A stretch of DNA of 64,000 nucleotides from assembly GCA_029891345.1 (NCBI GenBank), contig CM057006.1, positions 43,127,056 to 43,191,055 on the forward strand. Reading direction: 5' to 3'. Below are positions 45,100 through 56,221 of the stretch, one piece after another. The translations under genes and the position numbers were made by a program. The notes below the pieces were generated by a model, which saw only the letters and a program-made list of their open reading frames with translations, was not told where the DNA came from and searched no databases. How positions within the stretch are numbered: position 1 is the stretch's first letter; each line of letters begins with the position of its first letter. Source of the DNA: Dryococelus australis (lineage: Eukaryota; Arthropoda; Insecta; Phasmatodea; Phasmatidae).

Positions 45100-45372
45100 A
45101 TATTGTAAGAACTTCTTTTAGTAAGCATTACCAACACAGCTATTGTCTCTCTCTTTTGTATTGATATGAATTATAAACGAAATATCATTTGTAGATTAAA
45201 TATACGTTAAAGTTCTATTTCATCAAAAGATGAGGTATTTCTACGTTAACAGAAGTATAAAGCACTTATGATAAATTGTATGTTAAGAAAATAGTCATAC
45301 GCTTCATACTTAGGATCTTTTTCCAAAGGTTTGATTCAGAAAGCATGAAGAAACGGCGAATAGACCATAGCA
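45100..45372 (+). mobile_element. D-type MITE, left part missing
   Basis: It matches the right half of D (GTAAGCATTACCAACACAGC, AAAGGTTTGATTCAGAAAGC) and ends GAAACGGCGAATAGACCATA. The left half and left inverted repeat are absent. An A element follows after only about 8 bp. Confidence 0.75.
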
Positions 45373-45379
45373 GTTTTAG

Positions 45380-45807
45380 TATAGGCTGTTTACGGTAAAA
45401 TGAACACTTTTGAAATCCCTGCTTAAGATGTACTTGTATACACGTTGTGTGTTCTTCCAACGTATGTAAAATTAACATTGCCATGGGCCTCGTCACTTTA
45501 GTAATGCGTCAGTCAAGTGAAACTGTGAAATTATTATAAAAGTACAGATTGTACAAATCTGCTAATTTTTTACGCTTCCACGCATTAAAAACAACAGAAA
45601 GCGAGAGAAATAATTTAAGTTATCACAAATGATTACCGAATACTTTCTATTTGACGTTAATATACGGAACTACTTTCCCCTCCATCGTTACCAACTTTAC
45701 TGGGCACATGCCACTCATTGCGCCCGTTAAAATCCATGCAGGTAGGGACAATTACTTTTTTCCAAGGTTGATTTCAAAAGTGCTCACTTTGTCGTGAACA
45801 GCCGTTA
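45380..45807 (-). mobile_element. A-type MITE
   Basis: It starts TATAGGCTGTTTACGGTAAA and ends CACTTTGTCGTGAACAGCCG. The A body is complete in reverse. It lies next to, but outside, the D fragment. Confidence 0.9.
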
Positions 45808-46086
45808 ACATGCGCTTCAAATCTGACATCGTGATGCGATTAATGTTAGTGTTTTTTTCACTGTTCGCGATTTTTTTTTTTAATGTTTCCTTGAGTCTGC
45901 CGGTATGCTCGTGCGCTTCCGACGGTGGCAGTATTTTCTTTTCGAAAACCTGTTATTCTTCCACCTCGGTCGCATCGACTCAATTGGAGTGCCGTCTGTC
46001 TGCGCGGAAAAGAAACCGGAGTGGTATTTTAGTGGGTACGACTAACTGAAAAAAAAAACACGTTTTTTTTAACGGACCTGCACTGT

Positions 46087-46514
46087 TAAAGGCTGTTCAC
46101 GATAAAGTGTGCACTTTTGAAATCAACCTTATAAAAAATTTCACTGCCCCTGCCTGCACATGTATTCTAAGAAGCGCACTGAGTGACATGCGCCCCGTAA
46201 AGTTGGTAACGATGGAGGGAAAGCTGTTCCATGTCTTATCGTCGAATTAAAAGTGTTAAGGGACAATTTGTGATAACTTGAATTATTTTTTTATTTCGGT
46301 TTTTGTTGTGCATATAAATGTAAGAATTAGCGGATTCATAATATATATAATTTCCTAATAATTCCACAGTTTCATTCGACCTACCCATGAATAAATTAAT
46401 GAGGCCGCTTGCAATATTAATATTGTGTATAAAGCGGAAGAATACACAACTTGCATAAAAGTAGATTTTAAGCAGGTCTTTCAAGAGTGTTCATTTTACT
46501 GTGGACAGCCCGTA
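46087..46514 (+). mobile_element. A-type MITE joined to half a D element
   Basis: The left end is TAAAGGCTGTTCACGATAAA and the right end is TTTACTGTGGACAGCCCGTA. On the right the sequence continues directly into the D body at the TAAGAAAT site. On the left no D sequence is seen. This suggests an A-in-D nest from which one D half was later lost. Confidence 0.85.
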
Positions 46515-46686
46515 AGAAATTGTTCGTATGGAAAATACTATTAAGCATGAGTGCGGCGCTTTGTCCTTTTTGTATAATTCCCTAGAATAAGTTAAGCTTT
46601 GTTTGTATGGGGTGAAGGAATATCATGGAAGTAGAACTTTAGAAGGGGCGTCAGAAAAGCTGGAAGTAACAGTGAATGAACTGTAC
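46515..46686 (-). mobile_element. D-type MITE, half copy
   Basis: It begins AGAAATTGTTCGTATGGAAA at the edge of the A element and runs through GAGTGCGGCGCTTTGTCC and GGTGAAGGAATATCATGGAA to CAGTGAATGAACTGTA, the D end. Only the half right of the A insertion point remains. Confidence 0.75.
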
Positions 46687-47387
46687 CCGAAGTTAAAATA
46701 TATGGAATATAGTGTGTTCTATGTTCTGGCGCTCTGTTTCGCTCACAGTCGCCTGCTTCAACTTTTTATGGCATAAATACTAGTATTTTTTTAAGCGCAT
46801 ATAGACAGGTCATCTCTAAGCGGTGCCATATGCAGCTATTCAGAAATAAAGTGCCGTAAGAGATTTTTGCAGTGTTGAAAAAAAAAATCTGGGCAAGTAG
46901 TTGTGAGAAATTAATGTAAAAAACAAAGAATGAAGTGACGTTTAACTTGAGGAGTAACAAAGTTTTCTGTTCTTTCACTTCTGAGCATGTCACCATCTGC
47001 CGTCCTAATGGCTCCATCGCGTGGCTAGTATTTTACTGTATTTATTTGTGGCCAATTTTCATTTTGACTGCACATTCATTTTGTTTTCTTTTCCCTCGTG
47101 TGTTTTTTTAAATGTTAACAGAAATGGCGTTTATTATATGGCGAGATGGCTGTGACGTCAACACTTGATGTTAGTGGGTACTGACAGTCTTAAAAGTTTC
47201 GGTAAATAGAGCTGCCTTTCGCTGTAGTAATGAAAATTCCATGGCGCCTTAGAAAAATAATAAGATCCTGAGATATTGTCTTGAAGTTTGTATTTTATTT
47301 TTGTATAACATACCCTGTTTTAAATTATTTCTCGCGTAATGGAAGCTCTACGCAAGTTCTTTGTGAAGAAAAAGTAGTACACGTTGT
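46687..47387. other. No recognisable gene or repeat
   Basis: AT-rich DNA; no repeat ends and no convincing open frame. Confidence 0.4.
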
Positions 47388-47782
47388 TAAAGGTAGTTCA
47401 CGGTTAAAATGAGCCCTTTTTGAAAGTCCCGCTTACGATATACTTCATACACGTGTATTCTTCCATCTTACGTAAAATTAACATTGGAATAGGCCTCATT
47501 ACTTTATTCATGCGTAGGTTAAGTGAAACTGTGAAATTATTAGAATAGTAAATATTTCACCAACGTATTATTTCTACCCTTCGATGCATTAAAAAAAAAA
47601 CAGAATGCAAAAAAAAATTAATTTAAGTTATCACAAATTGTTACCTAACACCGTTTTATTCGACGTTAAGATATGGAACTACTTTCCATCCATAGTTACC
47701 CATAAAATATATGCAGGCAGGTGTAGTGACTTTTTTCTAAGGTTAATTTCAAAAGTGCTCACTTTATCGTGAACAGCCTTTA
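47388..47782 (-). mobile_element. A-type MITE with internal deletion
   Basis: It starts TAAAGGTAGTTCACGGTTAA and ends CACTTTATCGTGAACAGCCT. Where other copies read from CATCGTTACCAACTTTACTG to GCCCGTTAAAATATATGCAG, this copy jumps from ATAGTTACC to CATAAAATATATGCAG, a deletion of about 35 bp. Confidence 0.85.
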
Positions 47783-48230
47783 GGATATTGTATATTTTTT
47801 GCAATTTGACAATTTTTTCGCGTGCCGTATACGCAGAATAATTTAAGTTATGTGTTTGTTTACTTTTAATATATGAGATAAAATATTCCCAAACTATTTT
47901 CAAGGTTATTTACTGGGCGCACTAAGTTCATTTTCGTAGGCACATTACGCATGATATTAAATGATGGCAGCATGGAGTGGTAAAAATTGAATCATTGGCG
48001 GAATTTTCCCCGTCGTAAATATTTGTCTAAGTTGATTTTCTTCAATTTTTTTTTCCTTAAGGCTCGGCCTCGCACCTTTACCAGAAATTCTTCGTTATCG
48101 CGTCATAGTTAATTACTTGCAATATAAGATTATAGAAAATGTATATTTTACGAGTTGTTTTAATATTTTTATGCCTAATTTTAGTTCTCGCCTTTTTGCA
48201 AGCAGGAAGAAACAAAGAGTAAAATTTAAA

Positions 48231-48662
48231 TAAAGGCTGTTCACTGTAAATTCAGCACTTTTGAAATGAACCTTAGAAAAAAAATGCTGCCCCAGCATGC
48301 ATATATTTTAATGAGCGCACTGAGTGACTTTCGCCCAGTAAAGTTGGCAACGATGTATGGGAAGTAGTTCCGTATTTTATCGTCGAATAAAAATTGTTAG
48401 GTTGCCATTTGTGAAAACTTGTATTATTTCTTTCGCTTTCTGTTTTTTTTTTTTTTTTTGCTGCGAAGTGTAAAAATGAGAAGATTTGTAAAAACATTTC
48501 CTTTCCTAATAATTTCACAGTTTCACTTGACCGGCACATGAATAAGTGATTATGCCCATGATAATGATAATTTTACTTAAGGTGCCAACTACATAACGTG
48601 CATACAAGTAGATCTTAAGCGGGGGTTTCAAACGTGCTCATTTCACCGTGAACAGCCTATAC
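48231..48662 (+). mobile_element. A-type MITE
   Basis: It starts TAAAGGCTGTTCACTGTAAA and ends TTTCACCGTGAACAGCCTAT. The A body is complete, with an expanded T run (48446-48460) where other copies have a short one. Confidence 0.9.
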
Positions 48663-49239
48663 AATCATATTAAACAACTAGTAAATTGTAAATTTTCTAT
48701 AATCGAACATTTTCAATAATACCTCTGAAACTGAAATTATGACGCACGACGAATTTCTGCCAAAGTGGTGAAGTCGGGATTTAAGTGCCGAGTTTGTCAG
48801 ACAGATAGTCATAAATTCTAGGGAAAAGTTTCCCACTCGAGCGACACGTTCTGTTGGTACGGTGCAACGTCTATACATAGAATTGTTACAATTTCTTTCT
48901 CTGGAAATTAAGTAGGCTGTACCAAGTTCGTTAAGAGATGGAGGTTTTAGTTAAATAAAAGAATTAATTATAATTTCCTTATTTTATTTACAATAACTAC
49001 AGAAAAATTCTCTGAACTCAAACTCTCACAATAAATTGATATCACCTACTGTTTACAACGAACTACTTCAATTTGATACAATTTATAATTACCACAAATA
49101 AATAAATGTAAATTAAATAATTAAAGATCATTCACAATAGACAGTGTATCAACCATTATTTTACCATTTATGCTTCCATATTTGACAGTTCGAATATTTA
49201 CAAAATCCATATTACACTTCCACTCAGTCCCACCTCAGT
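48663..49239. other. AT-rich stretch
   Basis: No gene is seen. On the minus strand it contains AAATAAAATAA, a poly-A-signal-like sequence, near 48970, relevant if the GC-rich tract to the right is an LTR or a minus-strand promoter. Confidence 0.4.
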
Positions 49240-49456
49240 TCAGTCCATGTCCCTCCAGTCGCAATGTTCTATAGTGCTCCAAGCGCCCTCACGCACAGTA
49301 GGCTTCACTCGTCGGTTTCACACCCTCTCGTCCATTCACGCCACGAACACCTCGCCCGCCGTCGTCCCGCAATCTCCAGTCGTCCACACTTCCGTAGCTC
49401 GCGCACACTCGACTAGGTGGCCTCCGTCAAAGACTGCCAGCCGCTGGGTTGCGGCA

Positions 49457-49490
<34 letters not shown>

Positions 49491-49800
49491 TCTTAGGCCG
49501 CCGCCTTGAATCTTCCCCAACTCGCGTGATGCGTCGTGAAGGGCCGAGGCGCCAGCCACTCTCATCAGAATATTCTTGCTTCGCCGCCAGACCCGTTGAA
49601 ACCTCCAGCAGGGTAGAGGGGCCGTGACGCAAGCAAGGCGCCGAGCAGCGCAACAGCCCGACTGCCGCTGTCCATTATTCAAGGGTTTCCCTGAAAGGGG
49701 CGGGTCAGGAGGCAACAAGCGTGTCAGCCCGCGGGCGGGGAGCGGTTAGGTGGGTCCACTGCCACAGCGTCGGACAGCAGCGCGTAACAGCATAAAACAA
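49240..49800 (-). promoter_or_regulatory. GC-rich tract with (TA)n: possible LTR or promoter
   Basis: About 560 bp of GC-rich, CpG-containing DNA is interrupted by a (AT)n run at 49458-49486 that could act as a TATA element. On the minus strand the order is GC-rich DNA, TATA run, GC-rich DNA, AT-rich DNA and AATAAA-like signal, as in a retrovirus-like LTR of a transposon. No matching LTR, TG..CA boundary or polyprotein was found. A cellular promoter is the alternative. Open frames of 101-126 codons overlap on both strands and are not trusted. Confidence 0.25.
49458..49486. repeat. (AT)n microsatellite
   Basis: A continuous AT run of about 14 units within the GC-rich tract. Confidence 0.9.
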
Positions 49801-51484
49801 AGTTGCTCGGTCGCGTGTGTCTGTGAATTCGGCTAATGCTTCTAAACTACTTAGTGGATTTTGATACGGTTTTCACCATCATTTAGAGAATTTTTTGAAG
49901 ACGTTTTAGGTATATCGAACATTAATATTTAATGTAAGGATAGTTTATAAATGTCGATGTTTTCTAATCAAGTCGGAAAATCCGCTTTTCGGGCGCTTAC
50001 ATGGCGTACGCTGACTAAATCATAAGAGATGCTCCAAATTAATGTACCACATAATAGTAGATCTCAAAAAGGTCTAAAAATAAGTCCGCGAAGCGCATTT
50101 TTATCTTTTAAGGATGACCGACCCACAGTAACCATTTTTGTCTTTAAAAATTTGATTAAAAATATAACTTTTTAACAACACAGTATTAAGTCTTATCAAA
50201 GTAAATGTGTTATTTAGAAATGTCATTTTAGGAGCTATCACAGATATATTAATTCACGGAGCAAAATAAATACAGCGGTCGAGTGAACGGATGAGGGAAA
50301 AACTATGACGTCACATTGCTCACCATGGCCGGTTCTATATATATGTAAATCGCACCCGAGCCAGCCGGGGTGGGTGGCTAGTATAGAATACTACAAGTGG
50401 GAGAGTATTCGCATTCACGCTTGGTATAATCGCAGCGCTATCACGGACGTATAGAACACAAAGCACTGTTCTTGGAAGAATTCCAGCTGGCTCCATGCAA
50501 AACAAAAGCAACTAGCTTGCATTGTTTTTGAACTCGGAAGAAACGTGAGGTATTCGCAATAAGGCCGTCAAAGGAAAGCTCTGTTTCAGCCGCGAGGGCA
50601 AATAACGAGAACATACACTGTTGTAATTCTTACCGAGAAATTCTTTGTAATTTTATAAATGCTTGTAAACAGTACGAAGATTTCACTTGTGAAACTACTC
50701 GTCTGTAGAACTACAGGGGCCCTGTTTGTAATATACCTCAAGAAATGTTCCTATTATATTGACCCGTTTCCACGAGCTTCAGCGAAATGGCGGACATTCA
50801 ACGACAGTAAAACAGTTTTTAGCTGTTTTTGCAAAAACTATGGGTGATTTTAAGCATAGCTTAGTGCAAGAAGAAATTTGTTGCAAGTTTGAATAACGTA
50901 AAGCACTTGAAACAACTCTGATAATATTATAAAACAATTGAAATATAACGCGACCGTATTATTAATTTTTTGTTAATGTGTCGTAGCTACACAGAACTCC
51001 TAATTCGGCCCTCAACACCGCGTTGTTAAGAGCCGTACAAATATATCCCAACTCAACAACAAAACCCTTAAAATTAAATAAATTTACCTATTCGTATTAA
51101 CCAAATAACTTATTACAAATATGTGTCTTATAGATTTTACAAGGAAACTCTTTGTATATGTACAAAGGATTTTCTTAGCAACTGTGTTTCCAAGGATTTT
51201 TCTTGTACAAGTAGAAAAAAAAACTTCGATTGTATTATAAGAAAATTAGTCTGTAAGGTAACTTTTTTTTTGTATGAAGTGTATTGCTAATTGTGAGATT
51301 ATTTCAAGAATGCTTGTTCCGTTTCACAGATTTCGTTTGGAAGTCATGACAAATGACGTCAACATTTTTGCAGATTTAAGGGAACTAATTTAACTAAATA
51401 ATGAGCATCCATCGTCTTCCTCATACTTCGAACCGATATTCTAAAAGGACGAGTCGTTTTTTATTATGTTACTAAACAAGTTAT
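49801..51484. other. No recognisable gene or repeat
   Basis: Mixed DNA. The stretch 50290-50470 is moderately GC-rich, with TTCTATATATATG and CGAGCCAGCCGGGGTGGGTG. A 62-codon frame at 50659 is unrecognised. No MITE ends are seen. Confidence 0.35.
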
Positions 51485-51899
51485 TATAGTCTGTTCACGG
51501 TAAAATGAGCACTTTTGAAAGCCCTGTAGAGATCACTTGTAGACACGTCTGTTCTTCCGCCTAATGTAAAATTAACATTGACATGAGCTTCATCACTTTA
51601 TTCAAGCGTCGGTCAAATGAAACTGTGAAATTATTATAAAAGTAAATATTGTACAAATTTGCTAATTTTTACATTTCGATGCGTTAAAAAAAAGAGAGAA
51701 GAATTTTAAGTCATAACAAATGATTAATTAACACTTTTCATTCGACGTTAATATATGGAACTACTTTCTCATCCATCGATACCAACTTTGCTGGGCATAT
51801 GTCGCTCATTGTAACAGTTAAAATGTATGCAAGCAGAGGCAGTGAATTTTTTTCTTAGGTTGATTTAAAAATTTCTCACTTTATCGTGAACAACCTTTA
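51485..51899 (-). mobile_element. A-type MITE
   Basis: It starts TATAGTCTGTTCACGGTAAA and ends CACTTTATCGTGAACAACCT. The A body is complete in reverse, with small deletions near the T-rich centre. Confidence 0.88.
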
Positions 51900-53814
51900 A
51901 CTACAATTATTTCAAATAATGAAAATGAGTTTAGTGTTTTTCCTTTATTTTTTTTTCCTCAATGCCGGTATAAGATCAAAAAATTGTGATTTTCGCGATT
52001 TTTTTTATGCTTTCGTGTTCAGTAATTTTTGCATCATCCGAAACGATGAGACTCGCTGTGGCAGAGTTGTTAGAGGACTATCTCCTGTCTCTGGAGACCC
52101 GAGTTTAGTTCTTAACATCGTTAGCCAGGACATTTCTTGGCGGATGATCAATTTACTTGAGTTAATGATGAGTGTGTTGGTTTTTTCGAGCCATCATTGT
52201 TGACTCAGTCGTTATTCGGTGGTATCAGGTCCATCTAATCTCTTCCAGGAGTGACGGGTGTGTCTGTCAACACTTCTTAATTCGTTTGCTTTCCTAACTG
52301 CAGTTCAGTATTGTTACGAGTGGTGATCATGCCTTAGCTGAGCGTCCTGCCTGATCACATCTTCACATATTTATCCAGGACACGGGCCGGGCCGTGATTG
52401 CTGAAATTAGCTGTGATATCGCAGACCACAGAAATTCATCGGCCAGTAAGCGGGGACAAATCAGCAGATATAGGGAAGTGTAGCCTGTGGGGGGTGTCTT
52501 TTGTCGTGGGGCCATTGGAACGAGGAGACCACTGAAGATGGGTGTGTACGGGAGTCAACATCCGCCATCTTAATCAGCCTCCGGAATCATGAACAAGGTG
52601 GTGACGCTCCAATTAGACTTCACTCAGAATGTGGCTGGTTAAATCTTTATAATTCTATATAAATTAATACTTTAGTATATTTGTATAGCTGCCCCCCCCC
52701 CGGGTATACTTCATAGTGTTTGTATTGAAATAATGTTGTACAACCTTAATGTAAAATAAACACCGTTTATATAGTGCTTTCTTTATATAACTCTTATCAA
52801 TAACGTGCATTGCCCCGTTAAGGTATGATGATGAACCACAAATCATACCATAACAGTATGTTTGTAATATACGGTTTTAAAACACACTGCTGAATACATT
52901 TCCAGTCAATGTCTCCATACGCATACACTTCGGGATAGTCCGGTATAAGACTTTCATTACGCGTCGCATGTTACCGACGTTGTTTTGAAATCCTTAAAAA
53001 TTGCCATATTCGACACTTCTAAGCCTGATGTATCATAAAACAATGTTTTAGATGTCCGTAAAACTTGCAAAAGTTACTGCGTTGAACTTCGCTTCATACC
53101 TTATATTAATATTGTAGGGTTTTCTCGCATCATTACGAAAAGTCTGTCAGTTCACATGCCTTTCCATACAGGCGGTGGAGCTCTTTAGGATCAGTAATTA
53201 TTATTATTACTCATGTACATTTATATATTTTCGGCCTTTTTTCTTTTCGAAAGAAATAAATGCTAGAAAGATTACGTTCATTGTGTGTAAATTTTTTTCC
53301 GTAAAAGATTTGAACTGTTCGTCCAAATTATACCAAAACCGACGCTCTTTTTTGTGCCTCGTGAAGACACCTGACTTTTCCGCCACACTGAGTGTGTGTT
53401 TTGAAAATTGTGGCCCTGTAAATTTTATTGTATCACAAGGGCTCAGTAACTGATTTGAACAAAATCATATAAGCTCTTAGTATATATTGCGAGTGTTAAA
53501 TTTACGTAACATTTTCGTTTGAGTTTAATTTTGAAAGAGAGTCCCCGGAAAATGAAGCTTGTTATATCGGAAATTATCCAAACCATATGTGCTAAATTTG
53601 ACATTTAAGTGTGTTACGGAAGGGTTGTATTTGTGTAATTTATTATGGCGCACTCGTGTACATATTAATATTTTATTATGATGATCAATATCTAGAGAAC
53701 TTTCAGCTAGACTTTAATTTAATCCAGTATGGCGGAACTTAACATACAAATGCTATTAAATTCCTTCGTCCTACATTTCGGAATATAGGGCCACCTGAAA
53801 AATTATCTTACAAG
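51900..53814. other. Unexplained DNA with a SINE-like unit
   Basis: At about 52044-52120, CGCTGTGGCAGAGTTGTTAG and GACCCGAGTTTAGTTC have tRNA-like A- and B-box spacing, but the B box is degraded. The stretch 52200-52640 is moderately GC-rich with no recognisable product. A C run lies at 52692-52701. The rest is AT-rich. Confidence 0.35.
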
Positions 53815-54058
53815 TATAAGCTATTCACAGTAAAGTGAGCACTTTTTAAGGCCCTTCTAAATTTTTTCCCTTTCACCCAATGACTATCTTCCTGCAGCTT
53901 TTTAATATAAACCTTGCAATGTGATCAATAAACACAATGTATACATTTCACCACTCTCCAAATCCAACACCTAAGGCTGTAGTAATCTATATTTAATAGT
54001 AGTTAATACCTGTTGGGAGGGACTTAAAATGTGCTCACTTTACCCTGAACAGCCTATA
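53815..54058 (+). mobile_element. B-type MITE
   Basis: It starts TATAAGCTATTCACAGTAAA and ends CACTTTACCCTGAACAGCCT. The B body is complete (AAGGCCCTTCTAAATTTTTT, CTTCCTGCAGCTTTTTAATA, CCTGTTGGGAGGGACTTAAA). Confidence 0.88.
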
Positions 54059-55649
54059 CAATTATATATGAGGTAACATATATTGGAATTTTATTTTATT
54101 CAGCCGCTTGTAAAAATAATGGCTGTATAAATATATTTTGTTAACATGCCACGTGAATACTATCATTAGATGTATTTGCACCTAATTTGGCATGACAGCG
54201 TCTAATGAGGGCTTTAAATTCACCCAGTAATCTCTTGCATTGCAATCACTGGGAGGTGGATCTTTGTGAAGCAAATTTCAACTTTTATTTTATGTCCCTG
54301 ATATTTTTCAAACGGTTCTCAACACACTTGGTATAGAAATAGTATAATAGAGAGAAGCTAATTTTTAAATTTCATTATAATTTCTATTGATGTCGATACT
54401 ACATTGCCATTGTATGGAATACTTAGATTCATTTATTTGTCATATCAATCTTCCGTGATAATTTTCAAGAGTTTAAGAAAATCTAGAGCTTTCAGCTTTC
54501 TGAAAGTCACAATTGCTAAATCACTAATCATCTTAGTTAGGTTTCGTAGTACGTATAATACACACTAACAGAATTTAACCTGTTGTATAAGTTCCAAATT
54601 TAATCTTCTCCAAGAATTAGCGTGTACTTTTTTTCCTGGGCATTTGTAAAGCACCAAAACATAAACCATACAATTTTTTACGATCACCAACTTGAAAAAT
54701 GTGCGTTTACAGGAAAAATATATGCTACACAAAAGTTCAAATTTCGTGATGGCTGTAACGTCTGATGAAGATATTTTAGGGTAGTTAAAACTATTTGCAT
54801 GATGTTGAGACTATTTAATTTGTTTTGTTATTTTTTTTTAGAGAGCGAAATCTGCACTTTGCGAGCAACAGAGCTCCTGAGTAGCTCTCCTGTGAAGTAT
54901 CTCAAAAAGTAAACTAATTAGTTTTGACACATTTTTAAATATTATTCTGAGAAAGTCATGTGTCTCAGATGTGCCTTGCGTTGATGGCAGCGAAAGTAAA
55001 GTAGTTTATGAAAATTGGGGACTTGTTAAGCTTTTGACGTTACGCTGTGTGTGACACAGAGCCTCAGCTGTCCCTGTCGGAACTCTATCTGTCATTGCGC
55101 CGCTGGGGGAAACTCTGGAGTACGTATTATCCCGAGTGATGCAAGCAGCATTTTTTCTGTGCCCTTAGAAATAATAAGCGCGTCCGGTAAACAAAACACA
55201 TCACCCCCGGTCCCTCTTGTTATCAAGCCACCCGTTCGCCCCTGCTTAACCCCCACCCCCCTTTTTATTATGATTGCGCCAATCCCCTGGCCGTGTTGTT
55301 GCGTGAGCTTGTTTGGCTGTTTGCGAACATAACTCATGCGTCAGTGCAACCGGAAAATTGTCTGCTTGTTTGTTTTCGCGACGAGTTTCGGAACGACTTT
55401 ATCGCCTGTCCTATCCCCCCCCCCCTCTCTTCATCATTATAACACCCCTTCCCTCCTACTCTTCACCTGCTTGCTTTTTCGCGCTACTGTCTAAAAACCC
55501 TTGTTTGCAATCTAGACGAAACACTAGCAGTAGGCACGCTGGTTATTTGTTAACTAGCCCCCCGGTAATGACGTCACCTGCTTCCTAACTGTAAAATTGC
55601 TCCTCCCCGCACAGTGTTTGCGTGAAGTGCTGACGACTCTAATCGTATT
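54059..55649. other. AT-rich then pyrimidine-rich DNA, no gene supported
   Basis: The first kilobase is AT-rich and featureless. From 55040 the plus strand becomes C/T-rich with C runs (for example 55417-55426), and GC rises. Open frames on both strands (81-93 codons) are low in complexity and unrecognised. Confidence 0.4.
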
Positions 55650-56128
55650 ACACCCAAGCCCCTCGCTTTTACGGTCCGTCGCAACCGTACTGGCCGGCGG
55701 TCACGTGATGTTCAACCAATCGCGGGGCAACTTTTCTTTTTATATCCTTCCATCCGTCAAATATTTACAAAAGCTTAACTTTCGACGGACGCACGGATGT
55801 GCCACCGCCTTCTGACGACATTCCTCAGACGTGAACACGCAATTTGAAGTTAAATCCAAGGCGGTGCATCTATGTTTAGTTATCTTTGATGGTAAGAACA
55901 GGAATTTAGAAATATAAAAAAACAATCGGCATAAATAATTTTTACGCGACAAAAATTATTTCCCCAAAATCGCGATGTTAAGTTGTCGCACTGAAAGTTT
56001 GCCGTGCAGAAGGATTGGCGGTCGACGGATTGTTGTGAATCGCTTTCAACTGACAGACGAAGACACAGGCGGATGACAGCCGGACGGACGAACGACGGAT
56101 GCGACGGACTGTTGTGAGTCCAGCCTTA
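55650..56128 (+). mobile_element. F-type element, longer copy
   Basis: The segment 55690-55850 matches the reverse of 27070-27268 (GGCGGTCACGTGATG, CAACCAATCGCGGGGCAAC, CCACCGCCTTCTGACGACAT). The right end GCGACGGACTGTTGTGAGTC matches the same terminus as the partial copy, now in the opposite relation, so F has inverted ends. CGACGGA-type motifs recur throughout. Non-coding; class unknown. The left boundary is approximate. Confidence 0.6.
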
Positions 56129-56221
56129 GCCCCTCCAATGTTTATATTTGTGTTCCTGGCCCGTGCAATCTGGGACCTGAGCGAGCAGCGGTTTTAATTG
56201 CGTCCACGTCATCGGTAGTAA

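Noticed and set aside
37031-48662. Possible CRISPR-like or satellite array from regularly recurring ends
   Set aside because: The recurring units are dispersed MITEs with TA flanks, in both orientations and with irregular spacing; this is eukaryotic DNA.
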